Source: Estrella lausannensis
GTDB taxonomy: Bacteria > Chlamydiota > Chlamydiia > Chlamydiales > Criblamydiaceae
Reading direction: 5' to 3'
Assembly: GCF_900000175.1 (NCBI RefSeq)
Contig: NZ_CWGJ01000025.1
Span: forward strand, 1 to 64,000
DNA length: 64,000 nucleotides
A model generated the notes under the pieces. That model searched no databases. It was given only the letters and a program-made list of their open reading frames with translations, and had not been told where the DNA came from. Within the stretch, counting starts at the first letter, position 1; each line of letters begins with the position of its first letter. Shown in pieces: positions 26,123 through 35,922 of this stretch. A program made the position numbers and the translations under genes.

Positions 26123-27787
26123 ATGACAAAAGCACCATTTAAGAACGCTTTTACTCCCCAGCATCAGCAGAAGATTGATGAGCTGGTCGCCCTTTCTAAA
26201 GAGCAGGGATTCATCACATATGAGGAGATCAACGAAATCCTCCCGATGTCGTTTGACTCGGCCGATGAGATCGACCAGGTCCTCATCTTCCTGAGCGGAA
26301 TGGATATTCAGATTCTCAACCAGTCTGAAGTCGAACGCCAGAAAGAGCGTAAGAAAGAAGCGAAAGAACTCGAAGGATTGCCCAAGAGAGTCGAAGGCGC
26401 ACCCGACGATCCGGTCAGGATGTATCTTAAAGAAATGGGATCAGTGCCCCTTCTTTCTCGTGAAGAGGAAGTGGAAATATCCAAACGTATCGAAAAAGCG
26501 CAGCAGCAGATCGAAAGAATCATCATGCGCTTCCGCTACTCCACCTACGAGGCTATCTCGATCGCTACCTTTCTTCTTGTCGGCAAAGAGCGTTATGACA
26601 AGTGCATCGCCGAAAAAGAGGTCGAGAACAAGCAGGAGTTTATCGCCAAGCTGCCGAAGCTGAAAGAGCTTCTCAAGGCGGAAGATGTCATATTGGATGA
26701 TCTTTTGAACCGTCTATACGGGAAAGATGTCAAAAAAAGCGATACGGTCAAAATCGCCGAAGATATTGAAAAGTGCCGCATCAGAACGCAGGCCTATCTC
26801 CGCCTGATGCACCTTCGCCCCAACATCATCGAAGATTTCGGCGAAGTGATCATGAATTCCTACGACCGCTTCATCGATTTGGAAAGAGAAATCCAGGAGC
26901 TTAAGCCGCGGGCCGAGCGCAATAAATTTGCTCACCAGAAGCTGGAAGCGGCACAGCGAAAGCTCAAGAAAAAAGAGCTGGCTGCCGGCAGGACGATCGA
27001 CGAATTTAAAAAAGACGTCCGTATGCTTCAGCGCTGGATGGACAAGAGCCAGGAAGCTAAGCGCGAGATGGTCGAGTCCAACCTGCGTCTCGTGATCTCG
27101 ATTGCCAAGAAATACACCAACAGGGGCCTCTCCTTCCTCGACCTGATTCAGGAAGGCAACATGGGCCTGATGAAGGCGGTTGAAAAGTTCGAATACCGCC
27201 GCGGCTATAAATTTTCGACCTACGCCACCTGGTGGATCCGTCAGGCGGTAACCCGGGCGATTGCCGACCAGGCACGAACGATCCGTATCCCTGTGCATAT
27301 GATCGAAACGATCAACAAAGTGCTGCGGGGTGCGAAAAAACTGATGATGGAGACCGGCAGAGAACCCTCTCCTGAAGAGCTTGCCAACGAACTCGGGATC
27401 ACACCCGACCGCGTCCGTGAAATCTATAAGATAGCCCAGCACCCCATATCCCTCCAGGCTGAGGTGGGCGACGGAGGCGAGAGCCAGTTCGGCGACTTCC
27501 TAGAAGACACGCAGGCTGACTCTCCGGCGGAAGCAACAGGATACTCCATCCTGAAAGATAAAATGAACGAAGTGCTCGAGACTTTGACAGACAGAGAAAA
27601 GAAAGTGCTTATCCAGCGTTTCGGATTGCTCGACGGCAAGCCCAAAACTCTGGAAGAGGTAGGCCTCGAATTCAACGTCACGAGGGAAAGGATCCGTCAG
27701 ATCGAAGCCAAGGCTCTTCGCAAGATGCGCCACCCGACAAGGTCCAAGCAGCTTAAGGCCTTCTTAGACCTGATGGAAGAGGAATAA
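26123..27787 (+). CDS. rpoD: RNA polymerase primary sigma factor (sigma-66 type)
   Basis: The protein has 554 residues, close to the 571 of C. trachomatis sigma-66. Regions in order: 1.1-like N-terminus, 1.2 ([29 protein letters not shown]), non-conserved insert, region 2 ([60 protein letters not shown]), region 3 ([11 protein letters not shown]) and region 4 with its helix-turn-helix ([30 protein letters not shown]). It directs most transcription. The 417 bases upstream hold an AT-rich stretch around 25880-25935 and a TTGACA at 25969, but I cannot pair it with a good -10 box. Confidence 0.97.
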   Translation: MTKAPFKNAFTPQHQQKIDELVALSKEQGFITYEEINEILPMSFDSADEIDQVLIFLSGMDIQILNQSEVERQKERKKEAKELEGLPKRVEGAPDDPVRMYLKEMGSVPLLSREEEVEISKRIEKAQQQIERIIMRFRYSTYEAISIATFLLVGKERYDKCIAEKEVENKQEFIAKLPKLKELLKAEDVILDDLLNRLYGKDVKKSDTVKIAEDIEKCRIRTQAYLRLMHLRPNIIEDFGEVIMNSYDRFIDLEREIQELKPRAERNKFAHQKLEAAQRKLKKKELAAGRTIDEFKKDVRMLQRWMDKSQEAKREMVESNLRLVISIAKKYTNRGLSFLDLIQEGNMGLMKAVEKFEYRRGYKFSTYATWWIRQAVTRAIADQARTIRIPVHMIETINKVLRGAKKLMMETGREPSPEELANELGITPDRVREIYKIAQHPISLQAEVGDGGESQFGDFLEDTQADSPAEATGYSILKDKMNEVLETLTDREKKVLIQRFGLLDGKPKTLEEVGLEFNVTRERIRQIEAKALRKMRHPTRSKQLKAFLDLMEEE

Positions 27788-27909
27788 AAAATACCCTCGT
27801 CAGGGCAGGTTTTCTTCGCTTGGCAGACGCCCCCATTTAATATATACCGAGGTGGATTCGCTTTTTTAAAAGTTGAGTTCGCTTCGGTATACCAACCATT
27901 AGTGTTTCC

Positions 27910-30117
27910 ATGCCCTCGATCCGAGAAGCGAACAACATTCTTTTTGAAGAAGAGATGCTGGAGCTGCTCGGTTCCGAAGGACCCTTCTCCGTCGCCTACA
28001 AAAATTTTGAGGCGCGCGAGGAGCAGAAACAAATGCTTCTCGATGTCACCAAAGCGTTCAATGAGGCGAGAATAGCCCTTGTTGAAGCCGGCACAGGCAC
28101 TGGAAAGAGCCTCGCCTATCTTCTGCCCGCCATCTTGTGGGCCATCAAAACTGGCGAGCGGGTCTTGATTGCCACCAAAACCATCAACTTGCAAGAACAG
28201 CTTTTCATCAAAGACATTCCTCTCATCAAAAGGGCTCTTGACATCGACTTCAAAGCTGTTTTAGTCAAGGGGATGGGCAACTATCTTTGCCTTAGAAGGC
28301 TCAAGGAATCGATGGAGGAGCTTCTTCTTTTTCCCGATGACACAGGCAAGGACCTTGTCAGGATCGAGGCGTGGAGCCACAGTACTTTGGACGGCACGAA
28401 AAAGGACCTGCCTCTCTATCCCTCACCGGATCTTTGGGAGAAGGTATCTGCCGAACGCGATGCCTGCAGCAAGGATAAATGCCCAAACTACAAAGACTGC
28501 TTTTTCTACAAGGCGCGAAAAGAGGCAATGGATGCGAAGATACTGATCGCCAACCATAGTCTGTTTCTCTCCGACTTAGCCTTCAGGGAAAAAAATGGAT
28601 CGGGACTTCTGCCGGATTATACCCGGGTGATTTTAGACGAAGCGCATCATCTTGAAGATGTCGCTCTGGAGCATATGGCGGAGAACACCTCCTTTTCCAC
28701 ACTCATCAAAACGATGGGGAAGCTTCATGTCGAGAAGGGCGGTGTCAAAGGGGGGAAATATCCCCAGCTTGGAGAGAGGCTCAGGAGCCTCACCAGAACG
28801 CCTGAGATCGAGACCCTGCTGAAAAAGATCGATATCGCCCTTCCCGAGGCGAAAAATAGACTGATTCGCTCGGCCGCCGATGCGTTTGATCAGCTGAGTG
28901 ATTGGCTGGAGCTGCAAAATAAACAGCAGAAAGGGGATGCTGAGGGCGAGAGTAAGCTGCGCCTGTTGAAGCACCACCTGATGGGGCCGGATTGGAAGAA
29001 GGGTCCTGAACCGGCTTTCCGCCTTTTCTTAGAGAGCGCCAAGGGCTATCTTGCCGAGTCGCAATCGACCCTCTCAGGCGTTAGCTGCCTCACGGACGAG
29101 CGTGTCCGCGAATGCACGGACGGGCTTGTCCTGGACATCACCAGCTTGATTAAGAGGCTCACGGCCGCTTACGAAACAGCGGACGGTTTTATCGCCGAGT
29201 CGTTCGCCGCGAGTGAGGTGCGATGGGTGGATGCTCCCTTCAGGAAGGGGATCGAGACGATGCGCATCTACCGGGCGTCGCTCGACATCAAAGAGCGGCT
29301 CGAGGCGGTGCTGTTCAAAGCGTTTCCAACGGTTGTCTTGTGCAGCGCCACATTAGCTGCCAATGGAGGCTTTCAGTTTTTGAAGGGGCGGCTTGGTATC
29401 CCGACGGGCAAAGAGCCTGCCAAAAGTCCTATCGAAAGCATCTACCCCTCGTCGTTTGATTTTCCACGCCAGGCCCTTTTTTTAGTGCCCAAGGATATGC
29501 CGACTCCGCTTGAAGCGGGATTTTTAGAAAAATCTTCCCAGTTTATTTTGAAAGCCGTGCGCTCTCAGCCGGGAGGGGTCTTCATCCTTTCCACTTCCTT
29601 TGCCTATTTAAATAAAGCCTATCAGCGGCTGAAGACTGCGCTTGAAAAAGAGCGCTACACAGTTTTGAAGCAGGGGCAACTGAGTAAGGGAGAGCTGATC
29701 CGCTCTTTTATCTCATCCAAGAGAGCCGTTTTATTTGCGACCGATTCTTTCTGGGAAGGGGTGGATATTCCGGATGGCATCTTAAAGCTGGTTGTCATCG
29801 CGAAGCTGCCATTTAAAGTGCCCGATGAGCCTCTCGTGCAGGCAATGGCTGAAAAGATCCATCGGGAGGGCGGAGATCCCTTTTTGCAAGACTCCCTGCC
29901 GGATGCTGTCGTCAAGTTCAAGCAAGGGTTCGGGCGGCTGATCCGCCGAAAAACCGATAAAGGGTGCGTGATCTGTCTCGACAAGCGTCTGTTCACCAAG
30001 CCCTATGGAAAACATTTTTTCAACGCTCTGCCGCTAGCCCCCCGCCACTTTCTGCCAGAAGAGGAGTTGATCGCCGAGATGAAGCGATTCTTCTTTAAGA
30101 GGCCGTCCTCAAACTAA
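27910..30117 (+). CDS. dinG: DinG-family ATP-dependent DNA helicase (iron-sulfur, XPD-like)
   Basis: The protein has 735 residues. Walker A is EAGTGTGKS at 59-67 and the DEAH box lies at 243-246. Between them four cysteines, C127, C186, C191 and C197, have the spacing of the iron-sulfur cluster of DinG/XPD helicases. The C-terminal half carries FATDSFWEGVDIPDG and KQGFGRLIRRKTDKG (motifs V and VI). It would unwind DNA 5'-3', including R-loops and unusual structures. The last residues and stop codon lie within a family B repeat (30099-30130), so the native C-terminus may have been altered. Confidence 0.92.
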   Translation: MPSIREANNILFEEEMLELLGSEGPFSVAYKNFEAREEQKQMLLDVTKAFNEARIALVEAGTGTGKSLAYLLPAILWAIKTGERVLIATKTINLQEQLFIKDIPLIKRALDIDFKAVLVKGMGNYLCLRRLKESMEELLLFPDDTGKDLVRIEAWSHSTLDGTKKDLPLYPSPDLWEKVSAERDACSKDKCPNYKDCFFYKARKEAMDAKILIANHSLFLSDLAFREKNGSGLLPDYTRVILDEAHHLEDVALEHMAENTSFSTLIKTMGKLHVEKGGVKGGKYPQLGERLRSLTRTPEIETLLKKIDIALPEAKNRLIRSAADAFDQLSDWLELQNKQQKGDAEGESKLRLLKHHLMGPDWKKGPEPAFRLFLESAKGYLAESQSTLSGVSCLTDERVRECTDGLVLDITSLIKRLTAAYETADGFIAESFAASEVRWVDAPFRKGIETMRIYRASLDIKERLEAVLFKAFPTVVLCSATLAANGGFQFLKGRLGIPTGKEPAKSPIESIYPSSFDFPRQALFLVPKDMPTPLEAGFLEKSSQFILKAVRSQPGGVFILSTSFAYLNKAYQRLKTALEKERYTVLKQGQLSKGELIRSFISSKRAVLFATDSFWEGVDIPDGILKLVVIAKLPFKVPDEPLVQAMAEKIHREGGDPFLQDSLPDAVVKFKQGFGRLIRRKTDKGCVICLDKRLFTKPYGKHFFNALPLAPRHFLPEEELIAEMKRFFFKRPSSN

Positions 30118-30130
30118 AATCGTATGATTT
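30099..30130. repeat. family B repeat, inverted copy B3, at the dinG end
   Basis: Read on the minus strand it gives AAATCATACGATTTTAGTTT and then AGGACGGCCT, matching the core and right arm of B2. The dinG stop (30115-30117) is inside it. A second hairpin (GGCTGAA...TTCAGCC around GGCTTTAAAGCC, 30134-30171) follows and may terminate dinG. The rest of the 388-base gap is AT-rich and probably holds the promoter of the next gene. Confidence 0.7.
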
Positions 30131-30505
30131 GTTGGCTGAATTGGGCTTTAAAGCCTGAAAAATTTTCAGCCTATCAGTCCAATAGTCTGAATTTTTTTAA
30201 CTTTCATACGAAAATTCACCCGTAAAGCGCAGTTAATTCAGTGTGTGGGCATTCTCTACGCAGGCGTCAATTGGCTTGCTTCGATTGCTTTTGGCACAGG
30301 GCGCTCTTTCAAACAAGTCCACATAGTGGGCACTTCCTGATGCGGGAAAACTGCACAATCCGTTTTAATTGATCGTTCGTTAAGTCTGTTAATGAAACAT
30401 TCATAATTCCTTAACATTTAATTAATTTATCTAGTGTTTACTTCTATCATTTAACTACTTATAATTTCGTGAATTGTAGTTACATATATATAGGGAATAA
30501 TAACC

Positions 30506-33500
30506 ATGGACGGCATTAGCATTCTTAACCCTCTGAGCAACAGATATCACGCGCTCGAGGACTTCAGTAAACTTAGTTTAGCACAGCGCATCGTCACCGT
30601 CGTATTGACAGCCATTGCCGCGGTGGCTACCGCATTCATCGCTACGGCCGCTGTCTTTCGCACGCTCGTCGGCCATTTTGTGAAGGTCATGCATCCTGTT
30701 TCCGGTAAAGAGAAGAAAGCGCTCCCCCCGAAAAACGATTTGTCCCTGCTCCCCGGAAAAGCTCCTGCGAAAAAGAAAGAGAGGATGCAGCCGTCAAACA
30801 AAGCAAAGAATCCAGCGGTTGGCAAAGGATCCTCAGTCAAGCCGGACGTGTCTGCAACGAAAGAACCTATCCAGTCTCGCTCCGTTCTCCCAAATTCCGA
30901 TCTCTCCATTGCTTTAGACCGACAAGAGCCTTCTACTTTAGGCGGATCAGCCTCTCCGGCAATTGAAAACCCACTTTCCCGAAGCGATTTGAACACCTTG
31001 TCATCGATACGGACCGTCCATCGTTCCTCGGTAGAGCCGCACCTGACTCCTGTTTTGGCCCCTTTCACACCCGAGGGTAGTGAAGAGTTGCCCTCTTTCT
31101 CTCAGCCTCTTACTCAACCAACACAAGCATTGGGTGCTAGGGCATCATTTCAAGTTGAAGACAGCGTGGAGTTGCCATCTCTTCCCGAAGAGTCATTTGA
31201 GCCTCTCCCCCTGATTCCTTTTCATGTTGATGAAAGCTCTCTCTCAGCTCTTGATATTGAGGCCCGTAAAACCTATCAGATCGCCCCGATTGCGCTTGAT
31301 CCATCCGGAGCGGTTGTCAGGGCCGTTGAAATGGGGCTGAGGCAAGGGGTCATCGACGAAATTCAACGCTACGACGTCAACCATCCTCTTCTCATTAGGA
31401 GTGGAAATGAGTCGGTAGCGGTGACGATTGTTGGCTCATGTATCAAAGCGCACATGACAAAGGATGGGGCAAACCGTTTCGCTTACTTGATCGCGGCCGA
31501 ACTTCAGCTGGCCCATGAGACCCGGCGCCTGGAAATTGCCTTCTCATCCCCAAAGGATGCAAGAGACACCGCCGCTATCGGCAACTTGGCCCTCCAGCAC
31601 ATGGAGAAGAGGGGACGGTTCGTCACAGGGAACATGATCGCCGACGCGGCAGACAGGGACTTATCCATCTTCAGGCCCACAGCAGAACTTTCTACGGGGT
31701 TTTTGGATCGTATCGAACAGCTCAGAATGGAGGTTCCATCCATAAGACGCCCTCTTTCGATTGAATACCGCGGCCAGCTTCCATCGAAAGCTCTGGAACT
31801 TGAGCAGCAGCAAGAGATCTTGGGCGAACTTGAAGCGTCGATGCGCGGCTTCGCGAAAGAACAGGCCGCTTTGGAGAAAGCCCAGAAAGCGGAAGACGCC
31901 TACATGAGTCTTGAAAACGAAGAGGGCGGGGTTAACGGCAGCAGCGCGTCTTCGGATTCCGAAGGCGACTCCGTCGACATAAGCGTCCCCAATTTGTTTG
32001 ATGAGCAATTCGGGGAGGCCAGCGGCCTGGAAAGCAGCTTTGTCTTGATGCAGCAAGACCTGATGTCTTCGGTGATTGATAAAAGCAAGGAGCGGAAAGA
32101 GCTCGGTTTAGAGAAAAAGCATTGCAATATCGTCTCTTACATCTATCACCATATGAACGATCTTATTGCGGACGGGGAAAACGAAGCGAAAAAAATTCAA
32201 GACAGTGATGCGATCGCTTTCAAGGACGGACGAATCGTCAAGACCGAGTCCGAAGCGGAAGCGAAAAAATCCCATAAGGAGTTTTTCCACATCCTGAAAG
32301 AGAGTTTTGGCACTCTGTTGGCAAGGCGTGTTTTCGGGAGATACCGCCTGAACAAAAAAGATACCATCGCCCTCGGCGATTTGAAAAAAGCCATGGTGGG
32401 AGTCGCGTCCAACGTTTTGGAGTGCGATCTCAAGAACCTTTTCGAACATATTAAAGCCGGCATGCCGGGTAAACTCGATTCCTATCGGGCAGGAGACTAT
32501 CTCTACCAGATGAATGAGAATCTCTACATGAACATCAAAGGGAAGGAGACATTCAATGATCTTTCGACTAAAGAGATCAACTTCCTTCACTCCGCTTTCA
32601 GGACGGTGCCTGTGCTTAACACCGCTTTCAGTGTTTCCGATGTGTTAGGACACTTAAAGAAAGGCGCAAACAGTTCCGAATACCTCTTTAACCATGATCT
32701 CGACGCCCTGACTTTGATGGAATCGTGGAGTCAGCTCGATTTGGCAAATCCAGACATGGCTATCGGTGAGTACGCCGGAAAGTCTTTGGCTTATTTGGAG
32801 CTTAAGCAAGGGCAGATCCTGCCGATGCCCATCATCAAAAAGGGAAGTGAAGAAGTTTTAGAAGCCCCTGTTCTTTATAAAGTTGCTCAATCTTTAGAGA
32901 GAAAGAACGACGCCGTGATCGCGCATATTTTAGCGCCTATGAATGAAAACCAGGCGATTTTACCGGCAGAAGACGGCAAGAAGAAAGAAGATGCCTTCTT
33001 GGTGTTCAGGGGAACGCTTCCCGATCCGGGAGCGACCGCCGGCGGCATGAGCCTCTACCGGGATTTCCACTATGAGGGGATCGGAAGAAAAACCTATGAT
33101 CTCAGGGAAAAAGAGATTCAGAATATGACAGAGGACTACCTCAGAAGGACCGCGAGCGACGAGGTCACCTTGCGTATCTCGGGGCATAGCCTTGGCGCCT
33201 GCGATACCCAGAGAGGGGTTGTGTCTATCCTGGAGAAGATCGCCGCCTCCGAAGAGGGAAGTCCCTGGAGAAAGGTCAAGAGTGTCGTCGTGACGACTTT
33301 CAATGCCCCTAAAGTCAATCAAAGCGTGAACCATCGCATGAAAGAGGCGGTGAAGACGATCAACGCAAAAGGCATTGGGGTGAATATCGATCTGAAACAC
33401 ATCCGCTTTTTTGACAAAAGCTATGAAGACACCATCCAGAAGTTCGGGGATATTCTCCTTGGCGCCGACTATCATGGCGGAACAGGCGAAGAGGTGTTTA

Positions 33501-33925
33501 AAAACGCTCCCAACGTGAAGAGGTCGATCATCAACATGCATATGGATGATGATCAAGGCTTTGCAGCAGGGTTTTTAGTTCGCCACGGCTACCGTCCCTT
33601 CAACAAGGCTCTTTGTCAGGTGCCTTATGAGATGAAAATCCGTTCCACCGATGCGGCCGTGTCGGCAGATCCCGAAAAAGACCGGATCGATATGGAAAAA
33701 GAAATGGCCGGCACCTATTACTGGAATGAAAGCGAGATGGGCACTTTCGGAAAAATCATCGGCAACGTGGTATGGTATACTACGTGGTTTGGCTTCAGAC
33801 AGCCGAAGAAGGTCGTTCAGGCTGCCTTAGTCAACGCCCCTCACAGCGTCGGGCTTTCGCTCGCCAGATTGGTGAACGGGTCGACCTACCAGACTCTGGA
33901 TGAGGCGAGAGACGCCTCTTTATAA
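30506..33925 (+). CDS. 1139-residue protein with class-3 lipase-like domain, candidate effector
   Basis: Residues about 28-58 are strongly hydrophobic (IVTVVLTAIAAVATAFIATAAVF), consistent with membrane insertion. Residues 60-260 are low-complexity, rich in Ser, Pro and Lys. A helical middle follows. The C-terminal third resembles a class 3 lipase: DAFLVFRGTLPDPG (oxyanion region), the nucleophile elbow ISGHSLGACD with Ser895, and later LLGADYHGG, which may hold the catalytic His. Such enzymes cleave acyl esters of lipids. It is preceded by AGGGAA and an AT-rich region, and stands alone before a perfect terminator. An effector or inclusion-membrane role is inferred from size, the hydrophobic N-terminus and neighbours. 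Confidence 0.75.
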   Translation: MDGISILNPLSNRYHALEDFSKLSLAQRIVTVVLTAIAAVATAFIATAAVFRTLVGHFVKVMHPVSGKEKKALPPKNDLSLLPGKAPAKKKERMQPSNKAKNPAVGKGSSVKPDVSATKEPIQSRSVLPNSDLSIALDRQEPSTLGGSASPAIENPLSRSDLNTLSSIRTVHRSSVEPHLTPVLAPFTPEGSEELPSFSQPLTQPTQALGARASFQVEDSVELPSLPEESFEPLPLIPFHVDESSLSALDIEARKTYQIAPIALDPSGAVVRAVEMGLRQGVIDEIQRYDVNHPLLIRSGNESVAVTIVGSCIKAHMTKDGANRFAYLIAAELQLAHETRRLEIAFSSPKDARDTAAIGNLALQHMEKRGRFVTGNMIADAADRDLSIFRPTAELSTGFLDRIEQLRMEVPSIRRPLSIEYRGQLPSKALELEQQQEILGELEASMRGFAKEQAALEKAQKAEDAYMSLENEEGGVNGSSASSDSEGDSVDISVPNLFDEQFGEASGLESSFVLMQQDLMSSVIDKSKERKELGLEKKHCNIVSYIYHHMNDLIADGENEAKKIQDSDAIAFKDGRIVKTESEAEAKKSHKEFFHILKESFGTLLARRVFGRYRLNKKDTIALGDLKKAMVGVASNVLECDLKNLFEHIKAGMPGKLDSYRAGDYLYQMNENLYMNIKGKETFNDLSTKEINFLHSAFRTVPVLNTAFSVSDVLGHLKKGANSSEYLFNHDLDALTLMESWSQLDLANPDMAIGEYAGKSLAYLELKQGQILPMPIIKKGSEEVLEAPVLYKVAQSLERKNDAVIAHILAPMNENQAILPAEDGKKKEDAFLVFRGTLPDPGATAGGMSLYRDFHYEGIGRKTYDLREKEIQNMTEDYLRRTASDEVTLRISGHSLGACDTQRGVVSILEKIAASEEGSPWRKVKSVVVTTFNAPKVNQSVNHRMKEAVKTINAKGIGVNIDLKHIRFFDKSYEDTIQKFGDILLGADYHGGTGEEVFKNAPNVKRSIINMHMDDDQGFAAGFLVRHGYRPFNKALCQVPYEMKIRSTDAAVSADPEKDRIDMEKEMAGTYYWNESEMGTFGKIIGNVVWYTTWFGFRQPKKVVQAALVNAPHSVGLSLARLVNGSTYQTLDEARDASL

Positions 33926-33928
33926 ACT

Positions 33929-33983
33929 AAGAGACTGTCTACACACTCAAATCATGCGATTTCAGTTTTAGTACAATCTCTAG
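33929..33983. repeat. family B repeat, diverged copy B4
   Basis: Arms AGAGACTGTCTAC and GTACAATCTCT are imperfect inverted repeats around AAATCATGCGATTTCAGTTT, the B core with one change. It starts three bases after the lipase gene. Confidence 0.75.
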
Positions 33984-33984
33984 C

Positions 33985-34008
33985 GCCCCCGCAAGGGGGC
34001 TTCTCATT
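33985..34008 (+). terminator. terminator hairpin after the lipase gene
   Basis: GCCCCC and GGGGGC pair perfectly around a GCAA tetraloop, followed by TTCTCATTT. A very stable small hairpin in terminator position, directly after repeat B4. Confidence 0.75.
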
Positions 34009-34035
34009 TGCCACTCTTTCAAGGAGATCTAGTCG

Positions 34036-35658
34036 ATGAACGCTCTCGTTTCCACTTCAGCGACCGATACAGGACAGTCCCCTTGCTTCGTCATTCCCGA
34101 CCCTAGCCCGGAGACGACGGCCGCTCGTCTCAATATACGGGAAAATTACGGGACGAGGCACGAGTGGGCGCTGGCTCAGATTGTCGCGGCAGAGCTGCGT
34201 AACCGGAATCTACTTGCCTCTTTACAATCCGGAAAGGTCGCCATCGGAACGAGCCGGAAAGTCGCCCATATCTGGAACCTGGCCCTGCAAAGCCCGGTAT
34301 TTGACCGCTTGTGGCGGTCTCAGTTTACAGAGAGTAAAGCGCTCGCCCACGAAGGGGTGGCGATTCAGTTTCCCGGCTGTGATCAGATGCTTGTCGACTG
34401 GATAGTGGAGTATCTGGAGTCCTCCGATGAAAAACGGGAAGAGATGATCAAAGACTTTCAGCCCGACCTCTTGTTTGAACTTCTCCTGACGGCCGACTTT
34501 TTTCAACTGGACAAGCTCAAAGAGGTCATTGAGTACCTCATCGTTCAAGCGTTTATCTTCGATAAAAATAGCCTGGAGGTAATTTCCTCGCTGGAAATCG
34601 GTACTTTCAGGACTCTGCAGAAGTTTCTTTTTTTGAGCAGGTGGTTCCAGGCAAAGAACCCCGACCACCCTCTGGAGCTTTGCTGCCGGCAAGCCCGCAA
34701 AGTGATTTTATCCACTATCAAACACACCCCCGAGCTCAGCATCGACCTATCGGTTATCCCCTTTTTGCTGTCGGTGCCTGCCAGGGAAGCGCCCAAGATA
34801 GAATTTTCGTTGCAAGAGGGGTGGCAGCTAGATGAGGCCGCTCTTCGGGATCTGGATGATATCGGCAGAGCCTTCAAATCTAAAAAGCTGCAGATGTTTA
34901 TTCTCGGCGAGAGGCTGAAGCTTTTGGGGGCATCGCTCGAGCCTGTATCTCCTCGCAAACTCTACGTCGACGGATTCCACAAAGACAACTACCAACCCAA
35001 TCAGCAAGCAGCCCCCTCGCCGGTAACGGAGAGATACCTGCGGCAGAGAAGCTTTTTTCATCTTCCCTGTCCTTCTGCCTCGCACGAAGCGGTTGTGCGC
35101 TCAGCGAACTTTAGCGACGCTGTTATCGCTCTAATCCGGCAGTATCCTCAGCTTAAGCTCGGGATCGAAGTTTCCAAAGAAGCGCTCCTTGAGTGTGAAA
35201 GCAGCCTGCCCTCACTTGATAACGTGCGTCTTCTTGCTTTGGCCGGTACCTTGCCGTCCGACGATGCCTTCAGGGAAAGACTCGGTAAAATCATGGAGAA
35301 GATGCCCAATCTTGATATCTTGGTCGTCAATCCGGATTCGTTAAATGCCCTGACCGGCTTCAGATCTTTCCCACACCGTCTTCAGGATAAAAAAATCTCC
35401 CTGTGGAAAACTCTCGCGGGTAAAACCATTAAACGGCGCGTGGCCATCCACAACGGTTTTGATGCCGAGTGGGAGAAGAGGGAAGACTCTTATGTCGAAG
35501 ACCTTAAAAAAAAGATGCTGCTCCTGCCTTTAGAGCCGCTGAGCAGAGAAGACAGGCGCATCCAAGAGCTGATCGCTCAAATTCCCTTCGCCAAAAGTGA
35601 TTTGCAGAACTCCCCACGGGAGCATAGAATCCGTAACGGGGCAAAATGCTCCCTCTAG
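34036..35658 (+). CDS. BTB/POZ-domain protein, candidate effector
   Basis: The protein has 540 residues. Residues about 66-170 read as a BTB domain: LQSPVFDRLWRSQFTESKALAHEGVAIQFPGCDQMLVDWIVEYLES, then LLFELLLTADFFQLDKLKEVIEYLI. The SPVF-xxxW...F-x-ES and ADFFQLDKLKE parts match the eukaryotic consensus well. BTB proteins link substrates to Cullin-3 ubiquitin ligases. Residues 350-460 contain leucine-rich text (LPSLDNVRLLALAGTLPS, MPNLDILVVNP), perhaps a substrate-binding LRR. AAGGAG precedes the ATG. There is no signal peptide. BTB families are known to be expanded in environmental chlamydiae; the host role is inferred. Confidence 0.75.
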   Translation: MNALVSTSATDTGQSPCFVIPDPSPETTAARLNIRENYGTRHEWALAQIVAAELRNRNLLASLQSGKVAIGTSRKVAHIWNLALQSPVFDRLWRSQFTESKALAHEGVAIQFPGCDQMLVDWIVEYLESSDEKREEMIKDFQPDLLFELLLTADFFQLDKLKEVIEYLIVQAFIFDKNSLEVISSLEIGTFRTLQKFLFLSRWFQAKNPDHPLELCCRQARKVILSTIKHTPELSIDLSVIPFLLSVPAREAPKIEFSLQEGWQLDEAALRDLDDIGRAFKSKKLQMFILGERLKLLGASLEPVSPRKLYVDGFHKDNYQPNQQAAPSPVTERYLRQRSFFHLPCPSASHEAVVRSANFSDAVIALIRQYPQLKLGIEVSKEALLECESSLPSLDNVRLLALAGTLPSDDAFRERLGKIMEKMPNLDILVVNPDSLNALTGFRSFPHRLQDKKISLWKTLAGKTIKRRVAIHNGFDAEWEKREDSYVEDLKKKMLLLPLEPLSREDRRIQELIAQIPFAKSDLQNSPREHRIRNGAKCSL

Positions 35659-35922
35659 AGTCTGCCCTGCAAATTAACCCGAACGCTTGTGGCCTAAGGA
35701 GCTGCAAAGACGACAGATTTGAATTTGTGGACAGTCTCTCAGGTCAAAGCCTCCATTTTGACCTCTTTTCGTGACGCTCTCCCTTCTTTTCCGTTCATTC
35801 GGCATGAAACTTGCTACACTCAAAAATAAAACCCTTCATTCTCTGTGATATAGATCAATGTTGGCTACTACTCCTCTAGGAATCAGTAGGACGGCCTGAT
35901 TTTGGAACCGGAGCGCCTCTTT

